A DNA stretch of 64,000 bases from a virus. The notes beneath the pieces were generated by a model. That model made no database searches, was not told the DNA's origin, and saw only the letters and a list, made by a program, of their open reading frames with translations. The stretch lies in IMG/VR virus record IMGVR_UViG_3300017751_003243, positions 19,021-83,020 of that record, one strand, 5' to 3'. How positions within the stretch are numbered: the stretch's first letter is position 1; the number at the start of each line of letters is the position of its first letter. Both the position numbers and the translations under genes were made by a program. Positions 17,818 through 27,363 of the stretch are shown here, in pieces.

Positions 17818-18718
17818 GTACTACAAATACACACCTGGAGCAAATGATCAAGATAGGTTGTTTAAGGATTTACAAGAAGTATTAGTAAATGACAACAATA
17901 AAAAGCCTCTGCATATTAATCAAAATGTAAAGAATACAGAGTTCTGGGTCAAACGTGGCAAGAGAGAATGCACACTAGTATTGGGTGAAAGCTGGACATA
18001 TGGTGAAAGCCTTGAAGGCCGTGTACAATCAGCATTAATGAAATGGGACTTAGATACACAGATAAGATACTGTTGGGGTACACAGGTTGCTACACTACTG
18101 GACACAGATTACTATCAGTATGCTATACCAGGAAACAACAATTTTTATATCTTTGGCAACGTAGAAAGATTACTAAAATATCTATCACCTCAATACGATA
18201 AAATATATTTGTTAGTACAAATGACAGAGCCAAGTAGAGAAGATATTGTTATCAACGAATTAGGTGATCATCCTATTGCTAGGTTATATGATATAAATTA
18301 TGTAAGTGGCATGAGTGTTAAAGACTGGTGTGTTGAAAACGAACACATTTTTTACACACAATTAAACGATACTATTGCAAAGTTTAATAACGTAAAAGCC
18401 ACTGCCTGGAAAAACTTTTGTACGCAACAAAATGAAAACTATTGGGGATTTACTATGATTAAAGAAACATGGATGGAATTTAGTGCTAGGATGTCTGGCT
18501 TTAAATTACAAAGTCCTGATTTTTATGTTGCGGCTTGGTTAAAGAACTTTGTAAGTGATTATCCTGTAGTTCAAGAAAATAAATATTTCAATAAGCAATT
18601 AGACAAGATTGAAGCGTCAAATAACTTTTTAAAACAAAGCCAAGATCATTGTCCTCACCCTGTAGCGGCCGCACACAAGGTTTGGGGATATAATGTCTAT
18701 ACACTGATGGACAAGTAA
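17798..18718 (+). CDS. SGNH-like hydrolase/acyltransferase
   Basis: 306 residues. LVLGESWTYGESL gives the block I serine (S65). YAIPGNNNFYIFGNVERLL fits the Gly and Asn blocks, KIYLLVQMTEP follows, and a C-terminal DHCPHPVAAAHKVWG supplies Asp/His. This resembles the SGNH/GDSL fold that adds or removes acyl groups on glycans. Three other SGNH-like proteins are encoded in this window. It is sandwiched between two radical SAM genes with 20- and 1-bp overlaps, so all three are probably made together. No signal peptide, so it would act in the cytoplasm. Confidence 0.62.
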   Translation: MNVLKPKYYKYTPGANDQDRLFKDLQEVLVNDNNKKPLHINQNVKNTEFWVKRGKRECTLVLGESWTYGESLEGRVQSALMKWDLDTQIRYCWGTQVATLLDTDYYQYAIPGNNNFYIFGNVERLLKYLSPQYDKIYLLVQMTEPSREDIVINELGDHPIARLYDINYVSGMSVKDWCVENEHIFYTQLNDTIAKFNNVKATAWKNFCTQQNENYWGFTMIKETWMEFSARMSGFKLQSPDFYVAAWLKNFVSDYPVVQENKYFNKQLDKIEASNNFLKQSQDHCPHPVAAAHKVWGYNVYTLMDK

Positions 18719-19893
18719 TGAGTAAGACACTTTGCATACTACCCTGGATTCATATGTACGTCAATGCTGACGGAAGTGTGTTACCTTGTTGCATAGGTGA
18801 TTACAAACAGCCTTTAGGAAATACACACAATCGTAGCATAGAAGATATTTGGAACAGTCATGAATATAAAACATTAAGAAAGCAATTACTTAATGGAGAA
18901 AAGCCTAGTATATGTAATCAATGTTGGAAACATGAAGAAGCAGGTAACACTAGCTCACGCATGAGTAACAATAAACGTTTCAAAGAAGAATTAAAATTTA
19001 TAGAAACAACTAACGAAGATGGTAGCTTAGATGAAATGAATCTACGTTACTTTGATGTGCGTTGGAGTAACATTTGTAATTTTAAATGTAGAACGTGTAG
19101 TTCAACATATAGTTCTAGCTGGGCTCAAGAAGATAACTCAACAAAGTTTGCACCTGAAAAACCTGTTTATATATTTGCAGGAGGTAATAACAATGATAAC
19201 CTGTATCAACAATTCAAACCTCATTTTAAAAACATAAAAGTATTTTACTTTGCAGGTGGCGAGCCGTTGCTTACTGATAAGCACTATGATATACTAGAAC
19301 ATTTAATTGAAACAGGAAATACTAAAGTAAGATTAGAATACAACTCAAACGTAAGTAAATTAAAATATAAAAAGAAAAGCATTATAGATTTATGGAATCA
19401 GTTCGAAGACGTTCAAGTAAGTGCTAGTTTAGATAGTTACGGACCAAGAGCAGAATATATTAGAGCAGGAACTGATTGGGATCTAATTACGACTAATTTA
19501 AAAGTAATACGTGAACAAGCACCTCATGTAAAAATAAGTTTTAACACAGTAGTAAGTATTTTTAATCTGTGTACACTAACAGACTTCTTAAATGAAATAC
19601 AAAACGTAGATCCTAATAGTGCTAGTATGTATAACATTGTTGATCCACATTACTATAGTGTAAACGCATTACCTGAAGAATACAAGACTATTGCGTTAGA
19701 AAAGATACAAAAATATATGAATAGTAATCCAGGAAAATATAAGTGGCAACTAGAAGGTGTTGTACGTTATATTGAAAATAGTAAGTTTGATGAAAGTGCG
19801 TTAAAGCAGTTTAGAGCAAAGACTCAACACTATGACTTTATTAGAAATCAAAAATTTATTGAAACGTTTCCTGAACTTAAAAGTGTATTATAG
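18718..19893 (+). CDS. Radical SAM protein with N-terminal twitch/SPASM-like domain
   Basis: 391 residues. N-terminal cluster domain: CILPWIHMYVNADGSVLPCC, then SIEDIWNSHEYKTLRKQLLNGEKPSICNQCWKHE. Radical SAM cysteines are C120, C124 and C127 (CNFKCRTC), followed by FYFAGGEPLLTDKHYDIL and SASLDSYGPRAEYIRAG. The C-terminus (ETFPELKS) matches that of the 16441 and 29933 proteins. It ends the first + strand operon of the island; its 3' end overlaps the convergent SGNH gene by 17 bp. Confidence 0.87.
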   Translation: MSKTLCILPWIHMYVNADGSVLPCCIGDYKQPLGNTHNRSIEDIWNSHEYKTLRKQLLNGEKPSICNQCWKHEEAGNTSSRMSNNKRFKEELKFIETTNEDGSLDEMNLRYFDVRWSNICNFKCRTCSSTYSSSWAQEDNSTKFAPEKPVYIFAGGNNNDNLYQQFKPHFKNIKVFYFAGGEPLLTDKHYDILEHLIETGNTKVRLEYNSNVSKLKYKKKSIIDLWNQFEDVQVSASLDSYGPRAEYIRAGTDWDLITTNLKVIREQAPHVKISFNTVVSIFNLCTLTDFLNEIQNVDPNSASMYNIVDPHYYSVNALPEEYKTIALEKIQKYMNSNPGKYKWQLEGVVRYIENSKFDESALKQFRAKTQHYDFIRNQKFIETFPELKSVL

Positions 19894-20755
19894 GATCTGG
19901 TTTTTCATCAGGCTTTATATTAGTTTCGTAATAAAACATATCCAACCAACGTTGTTGCATATTAAACAAATGAAAATCCTTTTTATCATTACTTGCATCT
20001 CGCAATAGTTTGATCCATTTGTTTTGTGCTTCTTCTACTGCTCTATCAGTAGTGTCCTTCCAGTCGTGTTTAAATGTATCCTTTAGAAATACATAGTGTT
20101 CCATAGGACTAGGATGTCCGTCTTGAAAGTTTTTATGAACTGTTTTTCTATCTCTTTTAAATTTACTTTCAATATTATTGTTATATAATGTTTGATAAAA
20201 GCTAGGCAATATTTCTCCTAGACTAGGAGCATAGTATTTCATCATGTCATCTATTCTATGATTCTTATCCCGTGTTGCACCAGACCACTGATCTGTTTGC
20301 TCTAGTATATCACACATTTGTAGAAAGTGATATTGTGTTTTATGTTTTAGCATTTCATGTCCTGCTTTTATAAATGCTAAATCTCTTACGTATGCACCAT
20401 ACTCACTAAAGTAATCTCTTACAAATTCTTCTCTGTATTGTTTTTGTGAGTAAATATTACCTGGAGTCATCCAAGGTCCGTTTGGATCCTGCGGAACATA
20501 TCTATCTTCTCTACAAACATTGGTCCATTGTACAATAACTAAATCTTCATGCGTAAAGTCATAAACAGCATCGGCCTGCATAAGCATATTGAATATAAAG
20601 TGATTACCTGCACCACTTCTACCAAAGTTTACAAAAGTACAGTCTAGTTCTTGCCCTAGTGCGTTTGCCCAGGTTCCCCACATATAGTGAGTAAAGCTAC
20701 AACCAAACGTAAACAGTCTTTTTGGTTTGTTATGATATAATACTTTCTTACTCAT
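19877..20755 (-). CDS. SGNH-like hydrolase
   Basis: 292 residues. FTFGCSFTHYMWGTWANAL holds the block I serine (S20). FVNFGRSGAGNHFI is block II (Gly), VIVQWTN is block III, and FQDGHPSPMEHYVFLKD supplies the C-terminal Asp/His. All four SGNH blocks are therefore visible. It is the second gene of a two-gene - strand operon and overlaps its upstream partner by 8 bp. Probably an esterase or acyltransferase acting on a glycan; substrate unknown. Confidence 0.68.
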   Translation of the reverse strand: MSKKVLYHNKPKRLFTFGCSFTHYMWGTWANALGQELDCTFVNFGRSGAGNHFIFNMLMQADAVYDFTHEDLVIVQWTNVCREDRYVPQDPNGPWMTPGNIYSQKQYREEFVRDYFSEYGAYVRDLAFIKAGHEMLKHKTQYHFLQMCDILEQTDQWSGATRDKNHRIDDMMKYYAPSLGEILPSFYQTLYNNNIESKFKRDRKTVHKNFQDGHPSPMEHYVFLKDTFKHDWKDTTDRAVEEAQNKWIKLLRDASNDKKDFHLFNMQQRWLDMFYYETNIKPDEKPDPIIHF

Positions 20756-22016
20756 CTGCTAGATCTCTCATTTTAAGTGCCACATTTTTAAACTTTTCTT
20801 TAGTATACTTACCTTCTAAAAGTGTTTTAAAGTTATGCACCAATACCTGTTCGTTTTTAAACTTCCATCGTATGTGTTGTTTTACAGTTGGTAATGTTCT
20901 AATGTAATCTATTTGTTTGCATACTTCTTTCCACAAAGCTCTCCAACGTTTTACAGGGTCATGGATATCATCAAAACTTAAATCAAACCAATCGTCATAT
21001 AATTTATATCCGTAATCTACCATGCGTTTGTTAATGCCAGGTTGTCCCCATATAACAAAAGGTTGCATATGATATATGCTTCTAAAAGTTTTTTCACTCC
21101 AGAACAAACTAGTTCCATGCCAATCATTTACAAACGTTTCGTTTACTATTTGAAACAATGATTGATCATTTAGATCACTGTGTAATGCAGTTGCATGATT
21201 AGTTTTAAAATCTTCCGTGTCTACAATCAAAGGTAGATGTTTCTTAAAATTTTTTAATTGCTGAAAATTTACACCACTGTTTGGAAAAGGCATCTCAGTA
21301 AGATAATAATCTAAGTTCATACCTTTTAAACTTCCATGACTAACATACATATCTTTAAAATGTTTGCTGTTGAATATTTCCATAGCACTAAAAGTTCTGT
21401 GTGGTCTGTTTACCCTACTTAAACTTAATCCTAGTTTATTGAATTGAGGGTGATGGTATTTTAACTTTGTTCTTTTTACTGCGGTATTAATTCTTTTATC
21501 TACAATAGCATCAACGTCTATGTTCCCACTCAACTCGACTTCTGTTTGTCCAGCTGTGCCAAATATCATCTGTTCAAAGTTTAGATATGTAAACACGTTA
21601 ATACTTGTTTTTATGTTATGTTCCATGTTATAACGCATGATGTTATCATTGTCTTTCATGTTACTGCTGGTAAAAAATATCCTGCGTGGATCTATGTCAT
21701 ACTTTTTAGCCATCTTATATAGAATATCAAAATACGGTTCTCCGTAGATAGTGCTAAATCCTTCAGTACTTGCATCAAAAAGAAAGAAACATTTCTTATC
21801 TTCCTTCATTTGATTTTGGACTTTTTTCTTAACATAGGTAAAAAAGTCAGTATCAGGGTACCATTTTGGATAGCCAATTAGCACAGTAATAACAGTGATA
21901 TCGTCATGTACTATTTCATTCGTTCTAAAAGCCTTCTCCAATTCTACTGTAGTCTGAGTAAACTCGGGATCTTGTACAAAAGAGTTGAATCTTAAGAAGC
22001 CACGTATACGTTTCAT
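20748..22016 (-). CDS. Putative glycosyltransferase-like protein
   Basis: 422 residues. VITVLIGYPKWYPDTDFFTYVKKKV lies near the N-terminus. FFLFDASTEGFS and RRIFFTSSNMKDNDNIMRYN follow, with the form of a GT-B nucleotide-binding half. Near residue 320, SLFWSEKTFRSIYHMQPFVIWGQPGI resembles the donor-site SEKxFxxI..PFVxxG block of fucosyltransferase-type enzymes. I do not recognise a named family. It opens a - strand operon with a perfect late promoter 28 bp upstream; the SGNH protein is made with it. Confidence 0.55.
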   Translation of the reverse strand: MKRIRGFLRFNSFVQDPEFTQTTVELEKAFRTNEIVHDDITVITVLIGYPKWYPDTDFFTYVKKKVQNQMKEDKKCFFLFDASTEGFSTIYGEPYFDILYKMAKKYDIDPRRIFFTSSNMKDNDNIMRYNMEHNIKTSINVFTYLNFEQMIFGTAGQTEVELSGNIDVDAIVDKRINTAVKRTKLKYHHPQFNKLGLSLSRVNRPHRTFSAMEIFNSKHFKDMYVSHGSLKGMNLDYYLTEMPFPNSGVNFQQLKNFKKHLPLIVDTEDFKTNHATALHSDLNDQSLFQIVNETFVNDWHGTSLFWSEKTFRSIYHMQPFVIWGQPGINKRMVDYGYKLYDDWFDLSFDDIHDPVKRWRALWKEVCKQIDYIRTLPTVKQHIRWKFKNEQVLVHNFKTLLEGKYTKEKFKNVALKMRDLADE

Positions 22017-22029
22017 ATTAATAATCTTC

Positions 22030-22037
22030 CATAAATA
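22030..22037 (+). promoter_or_regulatory. Late promoter CATAAATA (+ strand)
   Basis: CATAAATA fits NATAAATA and lies 40 bp before the GTG at 22078. It shares the 61-bp divergent gap with the opposite-strand promoter at 22044-22051. Confidence 0.5.
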
Positions 22038-22043
22038 TTACTA

Positions 22044-22051
22044 TATTTATA
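22044..22051 (-). promoter_or_regulatory. Late promoter TATAAATA (- strand)
   Basis: A perfect TATAAATA on the - strand, 28 bp before the ATG at 22016. Together with CATAAATA on the + strand it forms a compact back-to-back late promoter pair. Confidence 0.65.
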
Positions 22052-22077
22052 TACGCATTTAATGGTAGGAGATTAGT

Positions 22078-23220
22078 GTGAAGATTAGTTTTATCGGATT
22101 GGGTAAACTTGGTTTACCTTGTGCAGAAGCAGTAGCACAAAAAGGACATACAGTAAGCGGTTACGACATAGTAAACGTAACTAGCGACACAATTAACGTA
22201 AAAGATAGCATAGCAGAAGCAGTAGCAGGTCAAGACATAGTGTTTGTTGCTGTACCAACACCACACGACCCAGCCTATGATGGCAGAGCTCCTACGGCTC
22301 ATTTAGAACCCAAAGACTTTTCATATGACATTGTAAAAGAGTGTTTAGAAGAAGCCAACAAGTTTATGACAAAGAATCAACTGCTTGTTCTTATTAGTAC
22401 AGTATTACCTGGCACAACACGTAGAGAATTTGTACCGTTAGTAAACAACACAAGATTTGTTTACAATCCATATCTTATTGCTATGGGTACAGTTGCTTGG
22501 GATATGATTAATCCTGAAATGATTATGATTGGAACCGAAGATGGAAGTGCTACAACTGATGCTAGAGAGTTAGTAAAATTTTATCAAAGCATTATGGAAA
22601 ACAATCCACGTTACGAAATAGGTACTTGGGACGAATGTGAATGTATAAAAGTTTTCTACAACACATTTATTAGTACAAAGATTGGACTAGTCAATATGAT
22701 GCAGGACGTAGCACAGAAGCAAGGCAACATTAATGTTGATGTTGTAACAAGAGCTCTTTCAAAGTCAACAATGCGTATCATTAGTAAAGCATATATGAAA
22801 GCAGGTATGGGCGATGGCGGTGCTTGTCACCCACGTGATAATATTGCTCTACGTTACATGGCACAAGAACTTGGACTAGGTTACGATTTATTTGATAGTG
22901 TAATGAATGCAAGAGAGAAACAAGCAGAAAACATGGCTATTGAAATATTAAAATACGGAAACAAGGTTCAGTTTAGTAGCGATAGTTATAAGCCAGGTGT
23001 TGATTATGTTGACGGTAGCTACAGTTTACTAGTACAACACTACATAAAAAAACATGGCGGTTATGTTGTAAAAGAAAAGCCAATGATCTATGTGTTGGTA
23101 CATGAAGGAGATACAGTTCCTGATAACGTACCTGTGTTCGATCCTTGGAGAACATACAAAGGAACCAACGTAGTTTATTATGGAAACACAAGGAAAAACA
23201 AAGGTATAATTTGTGAGTAA
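22078..23220 (+). CDS. Nucleotide-sugar (UDP-glucose/GDP-mannose type) dehydrogenase
   Basis: 380 residues, GTG start with TAGGAG 7 bp upstream. Rossmann GLGKLG (7-12) binds NAD. VAVPTPHDP and STVLPGTTRREFVP follow the family pattern, and the catalytic cysteine is C250 in GMGDGGACHPRD, where the usual PKD Lys is Arg. The enzyme would oxidise a UDP- or GDP-sugar twice to the uronic acid. The C-terminal NDP-binding third is diverged (SYSLLVQHYIKK, MIYVLVHEGD), so the donor is uncertain. It opens the second + strand operon of the island from the promoter at 22030. Confidence 0.82.
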   Translation: MKISFIGLGKLGLPCAEAVAQKGHTVSGYDIVNVTSDTINVKDSIAEAVAGQDIVFVAVPTPHDPAYDGRAPTAHLEPKDFSYDIVKECLEEANKFMTKNQLLVLISTVLPGTTRREFVPLVNNTRFVYNPYLIAMGTVAWDMINPEMIMIGTEDGSATTDARELVKFYQSIMENNPRYEIGTWDECECIKVFYNTFISTKIGLVNMMQDVAQKQGNINVDVVTRALSKSTMRIISKAYMKAGMGDGGACHPRDNIALRYMAQELGLGYDLFDSVMNAREKQAENMAIEILKYGNKVQFSSDSYKPGVDYVDGSYSLLVQHYIKKHGGYVVKEKPMIYVLVHEGDTVPDNVPVFDPWRTYKGTNVVYYGNTRKNKGIICE

Positions 23221-24112
23221 AATACTAATAGCAGGTGATAGCAACGCACTAGGAGAATGGGGAACTATTGTTCCAGGACCTGCCTGTGCGAATCCTAATC
23301 ACCCAGAAGTATTTCGTCCATGGAATAAAGAAAAATATTTAGAAGGCGATCATGCTAAACCCTTTCAGGTTGTTTGGCCAGGCTTTGGATATTACTTAGA
23401 TCAAAAAGGACACGCAACAGTTAACTATGCGTTTGGCGGCTGTGGTAACTTTCAAGCATTATATAAAGTAGAAGAAGCACTAGGACTAGCACCTTGCTTT
23501 ACAAGTCCTGTATTTTACAATCCTGATTGTATTGTATGGATGATTTCAGAACCTTGTAGAGATTTAAAACAGCTATCAGATGAAGCAGGGTTATATGACC
23601 TAGACAAGTACTACAAAGCATCAGATGATCTTGTACAAAATGCAAAAACAATTAAAGAAATAAATGACGGATTATTACAACACGCATTAGATGGTGCACA
23701 AAAAATATATGAAGAAACCAACATACCTTGGGTAATAATAGAAGGTTGGACCAAAGTAGAATTAAAAGAACACCACACATTTGTGAAACATATTCACAAA
23801 GACTGGATGGCCAAACTTATTAATAGACCTGTACCAATGTTTAGTAGTTGGCAGACTATAGATAATATTAGAAGGCGTAGACCTGACCTAACTGAAAGTG
23901 CGTCAGAAAGTTTACGTTTATTTCAACGACAAAAACCAGAGCTAGGTATTCCAGATATACCAGAAGGCCCTGACAATGAATTTAAAAGAATAGTTGATGA
24001 TTACGAAGAAGTAATTAAGATTATGAATGAAAGTCCGTTGTTTCCTGATAACTGTCACCCAGATAGAACTTTACAGGAGCAACTGGCGTACGAGCTAGAA
24101 CTTTATGTATGA
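23213..24112 (+). CDS. SGNH-like hydrolase
   Basis: 299 residues, GTG start overlapping the dehydrogenase by 8 bp. ILIAGDSNALGEWG gives the nucleophile block (S10). VNYAFGGCGNFQALYKV is the Gly/Asn block, CIVWMISEPCRD is block III, and FPDNCHPDRTLQEQLAYEL is the C-terminal DxxH. No export signal. Third SGNH-type protein of the island; coupled to the DGD glycosyltransferase that follows. Confidence 0.66.
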   Translation: MSKILIAGDSNALGEWGTIVPGPACANPNHPEVFRPWNKEKYLEGDHAKPFQVVWPGFGYYLDQKGHATVNYAFGGCGNFQALYKVEEALGLAPCFTSPVFYNPDCIVWMISEPCRDLKQLSDEAGLYDLDKYYKASDDLVQNAKTIKEINDGLLQHALDGAQKIYEETNIPWVIIEGWTKVELKEHHTFVKHIHKDWMAKLINRPVPMFSSWQTIDNIRRRRPDLTESASESLRLFQRQKPELGIPDIPEGPDNEFKRIVDDYEEVIKIMNESPLFPDNCHPDRTLQEQLAYELELYV

Positions 24113-24800
24113 TGCAGTTTTTATAAGTTATAATGAACCTGACGCAGATGAAAGATATAAACGTTTACTAGAACGTTATCCTAATACAAAGAGAGTTCAC
24201 GGTGTAAAAGGAATACACCAAGCACACATCAAGGCCGCAAAGAAATGTCATACAAAGATGTTTTGGGTCATTGACGGTGATGCAGACTTATTACCAGAAT
24301 TCAATTTAGATCATAAAGTAAGTGATTATGATTTAGATTGTGTCCATGTTTGGCGTAGCCAGAATCCTATCAACAATTTAGTTTACGGGTATGGGGGTGT
24401 TAAACTCCTACCAAGACGACTCACCATGAACGTAGACGTTAGCAGTACTGATATGACTACCAGTATAAGTGATAGATTCAAGGCTATGCCAATCGTGAGT
24501 AACATCACTAGTTTTAACACAGATGAGTTTAGTACTTGGAAAAGTGCTTTTAGAGAATGTGTTAAGTTATCTAGCAAAGTAATACAAGGACAAGAAAATG
24601 AAGAAACAGAACAACGACTCAACGCATGGTGTACAAAAGGAGAAGAAAAAGAGTTCGGACTATTTTGTATACGAGGTGCTAGGAGCGGTCGTGACTTTGG
24701 TCATACTAATAGGACTGCACCTAGCTTACTAGCAAAAATAAATGATTTTGATTGGTTACAAGAACGTTTCCATATGGACGAGATGAATGATACCATTTAA
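24105..24800 (+). CDS. Glycosyltransferase-like protein, DGD family, copy 2
   Basis: 231 residues. Paralogue of the protein at 15560-16441 (see there for matched blocks). FWVIDGDADLLPEF near residue 57 is the presumed nucleotide-sugar and metal site. It is shorter at the C-terminus. As with copy 1, the gene is directly upstream of and overlaps a radical SAM gene (14 bp), so the gene pair has been kept together in both places. Confidence 0.6.
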   Translation: MYDAVFISYNEPDADERYKRLLERYPNTKRVHGVKGIHQAHIKAAKKCHTKMFWVIDGDADLLPEFNLDHKVSDYDLDCVHVWRSQNPINNLVYGYGGVKLLPRRLTMNVDVSSTDMTTSISDRFKAMPIVSNITSFNTDEFSTWKSAFRECVKLSSKVIQGQENEETEQRLNAWCTKGEEKEFGLFCIRGARSGRDFGHTNRTAPSLLAKINDFDWLQERFHMDEMNDTI

Positions 24801-25764
24801 GGATATTACAAAACTAGGACATAAGAATATGTTAGACAAAGGTGTGTTTAACGTAAGCTGGATCCTTGGACGTTTTTGTAACTATAATTGTAGCTATTGT
24901 TGGCCGTATGCTAGAAGCAGTACAGTTGACCACAGACCATTTGAAGTGTACACTAGAGCAATAGATGAAATAAAACGTCAAGCAAGAGCAAATGGATTTG
25001 ACAAGTTTCATTTTAGTTTCAGTGGCGGAGAACCTACAGCATATAAAAAATTTATAGATCTAGTAAAACACTATGAGGATTATGAAAGCAAATATTTAAG
25101 CATACACATGACAAGTAATTGCAGTCCTGCAAAACGCTGGTGGCAACGCTGGCTCGACGCAACGCACATTATGGACAGAAGAACCATTACTGCAAGTTAC
25201 CATGCTGAGTTTTCAAATGAAGAAGAATTTGGTGACAAGTTATTATTCTTACAGGATAATGATGTTGGTGTCACTATTAATCAGGTAATGGTACCTGAAC
25301 ATTGGGAGGAATATTATGATAGAAGCAATCGATTCATTGAACGTGGTCTTCACGTTACTCTTAAGCCTCAGTCTGATCCTACCGCTAGTTTTGTCGTTAG
25401 TGGTTATACTGATGCCCAAAAGAAAATATTACAAGAAGACAGTCAGCAAGATGAAAAACAAATGCGGTTACAAGATGTTAATGGAGTAGAGTATTGGGTT
25501 GACCAAGCAGAAAGATTAAATGCTTTTGGCTTCAACAAGTTCAAAGGTTGGAACTGTTGGGCTGGTTATCAAAGCTGTATTATACGAGAACCAGGCGGAG
25601 AAGTAAAACGTGCATATAGTTGCCATGATGAGCCTCTAGGCACGTTAGACGACGGATTTGAGCTGTTTAAAGCACCAATGCCGTGCATAACTCCAACCTG
25701 TGTTAGTAGTGCAGATAGCAAAATACCAAAAGAAAGGACGATAAGTAATAGTAATGGACTATAG
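24787..25764 (+). CDS. Radical SAM protein (CNYNCSYC)
   Basis: 325 residues. Cluster cysteines 31, 35 and 38 lie in FCNYNCSYCWPYARSS; the SAM-binding glycines are in FSFSGGEPTAYKKFIDL (about 77). No N-terminal twitch domain; the C-terminal part holds extra cysteines (NCWAGYQSCI, YSCHDE, CITPTC) in the manner of a degenerate SPASM. Its closest relative in the window is the protein at 32880-33812, which shares KGWNCWAG against VGWKCWAG and a similar C-terminal cysteine layout. Substrate unknown. Confidence 0.82.
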   Translation: MIPFKDITKLGHKNMLDKGVFNVSWILGRFCNYNCSYCWPYARSSTVDHRPFEVYTRAIDEIKRQARANGFDKFHFSFSGGEPTAYKKFIDLVKHYEDYESKYLSIHMTSNCSPAKRWWQRWLDATHIMDRRTITASYHAEFSNEEEFGDKLLFLQDNDVGVTINQVMVPEHWEEYYDRSNRFIERGLHVTLKPQSDPTASFVVSGYTDAQKKILQEDSQQDEKQMRLQDVNGVEYWVDQAERLNAFGFNKFKGWNCWAGYQSCIIREPGGEVKRAYSCHDEPLGTLDDGFELFKAPMPCITPTCVSSADSKIPKERTISNSNGL

Positions 25765-26371
25765 AGATTTAAGCCAATTCGGAAATCAAGTAGAATTAGA
25801 AACAACAACAGATGCAGAAATGCTGGTTGCTTGGGCTAATGACTTTGACTGGCAAAAATACAACCCACGTAAAGATGTTAATCGTTGGGGACTGAGTGTT
25901 ACAAGTTCAGACGGTACTTTTAATGGTATTGATTTAGATAGCTTGTATGAATACAACAAGGAGCATGGTACAGAGTACGGAGAAAAGGACTTTAACAAAG
26001 CAACTCCTGTACTAAACAAACAGATACACGATTTGTTATTACCATGGGAAGGACATTATTACAGAACACACTTTTTAAAATTTGGTCCAGGTGGATTCTT
26101 TCCTCCACACAGGGATTGGGATTACAGCGGAGAGGCCATTGATACGTTTAGATTAATAATGCCATTACGTAATGTAAATCCTCCACAGTTTAATTTTATA
26201 TTAGAAGGACAACAGTTACATTGGGAAGTAGGTAGAATGTATTTCATAGATACTTTGAAAATGCACTACTTGTTCAACAGTAGTTTTACAGATAGTTACT
26301 GGCTAATAGTAAATGTTGCCGCCAATGACGAAACAATAGAAGCAACAATGCGAAGGTTCAATCAAAAGTAA
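25754..26371 (+). CDS. 2OG-Fe(II) oxygenase-like protein
   Basis: 205 residues. LKFGPGGFFPPHRDWDYSG holds the HxD iron-binding pair (near residue 117). LIMPLRNVNPPQFNFILEG follows, and MYFIDTLKMHYLFNSSFTDSYWLIVNV supplies the distal His but no obvious 2OG-binding Arg. The double-stranded beta-helix pattern is convincing. Expected to hydroxylate a protein or small molecule; substrate unknown. Overlaps the radical SAM genes on both sides (11 bp and 1 bp). Confidence 0.7.
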   Translation: MDYRDLSQFGNQVELETTTDAEMLVAWANDFDWQKYNPRKDVNRWGLSVTSSDGTFNGIDLDSLYEYNKEHGTEYGEKDFNKATPVLNKQIHDLLLPWEGHYYRTHFLKFGPGGFFPPHRDWDYSGEAIDTFRLIMPLRNVNPPQFNFILEGQQLHWEVGRMYFIDTLKMHYLFNSSFTDSYWLIVNVAANDETIEATMRRFNQK

Positions 26372-27363
26372 TGTATAACCTAACGGATATAAGAGCAATT
26401 CATTTAGAAGTGACTAGTCGCTGTCAGGCAAAGTGCCCTATGTGTGCTAGAAGAATGAATGGCGGTCCGTTAAATCCTTTTATGGGCTTAGATGAAATAA
26501 ACATTGACAAATTTATGGAATGGTTTGATGTAGATTTTATTAAACAGTTAAATCATTTAGGAATGTGTGGTAACTTGGGTGATCCTATAGTTGCAAAGGA
26601 CACACTACAGATATATGAATACCTACGTGAGTCAAATCCTCACATGGGATTACAAATGCACACCAACGGCAGTGGTCGTACAGACAAATGGTGGAAAGAA
26701 TTAGCAAAATTAAAAGTAAATGTTGTGTTTGGCATAGATGGCCTGGCAGACACACACGCAAAATATAGAATTAACACAGACTGGAAGAAGATCATACACA
26801 ATGTTATGACCTTTGTAGACGCAGGTGGAAAAGCAAGATGGGATATGCTGGTGTTTGAACATAATCAACATCAGATAGATGAATGTAGAGAACTATCTAA
26901 ACGTTTAGGTATGGAAAACTTCTCTGTCAAGCACACTACACGTTTCAAAGACGGAAAGTTTGCTGTGTTAAATGAACAAGGACAACAAATAGATACTTTG
27001 TATCCATCACAAAAGAGTAAAGAGATGACCAGCAAAGTAAAACAAGCATCTGCAGAAACATTACCAACCATAAACTGTAAAGCAGTTAAGGACAGTATGT
27101 TATACGTAAGTGCATTAGGTACAGTTACTCCTTGTTGTTGGTTAGATCAACAATTTTATCCACCGTCACACGAGAATCGTATAGACTATTTGAATAAAAT
27201 TAAGATATGGCCAAACTTAAACGACACTAGCTTGAAAAGTATCTTTGCAAGTGGGTACTTTGATCTTATTGCAGGGTGTTGGAACAGTACAGGACTTAAA
27301 GAGTGTTCAAAACAATGTGGTAGTTTTGACAAATTAAACGAACAGTTCGTGGAGAGATCATGA
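26371..27363 (+). CDS. Radical SAM/SPASM-type protein
   Basis: 330 residues. LEVTSRCQAKCPMCAR places cluster cysteines at 18, 22 and 25. NHLGMCGNLGDPIVAKDTLQIYEYL replaces the usual GGEP segment, and LQMHTNGSGR and VFGIDGLADTHAKYRINTDW follow. The C-terminal SPASM-like part has SALGTVTPCCWLDQQF and LKECSKQCGSF. It resembles the protein at 36918-37913 closely (GAYGDPL, HTNGG, FSIDGLEDTNHLYRRN, ARWRMLVFKHNAHQ). This pair forms a second radical SAM subfamily in the island. Confidence 0.84.
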   Translation: MYNLTDIRAIHLEVTSRCQAKCPMCARRMNGGPLNPFMGLDEINIDKFMEWFDVDFIKQLNHLGMCGNLGDPIVAKDTLQIYEYLRESNPHMGLQMHTNGSGRTDKWWKELAKLKVNVVFGIDGLADTHAKYRINTDWKKIIHNVMTFVDAGGKARWDMLVFEHNQHQIDECRELSKRLGMENFSVKHTTRFKDGKFAVLNEQGQQIDTLYPSQKSKEMTSKVKQASAETLPTINCKAVKDSMLYVSALGTVTPCCWLDQQFYPPSHENRIDYLNKIKIWPNLNDTSLKSIFASGYFDLIAGCWNSTGLKECSKQCGSFDKLNEQFVERS

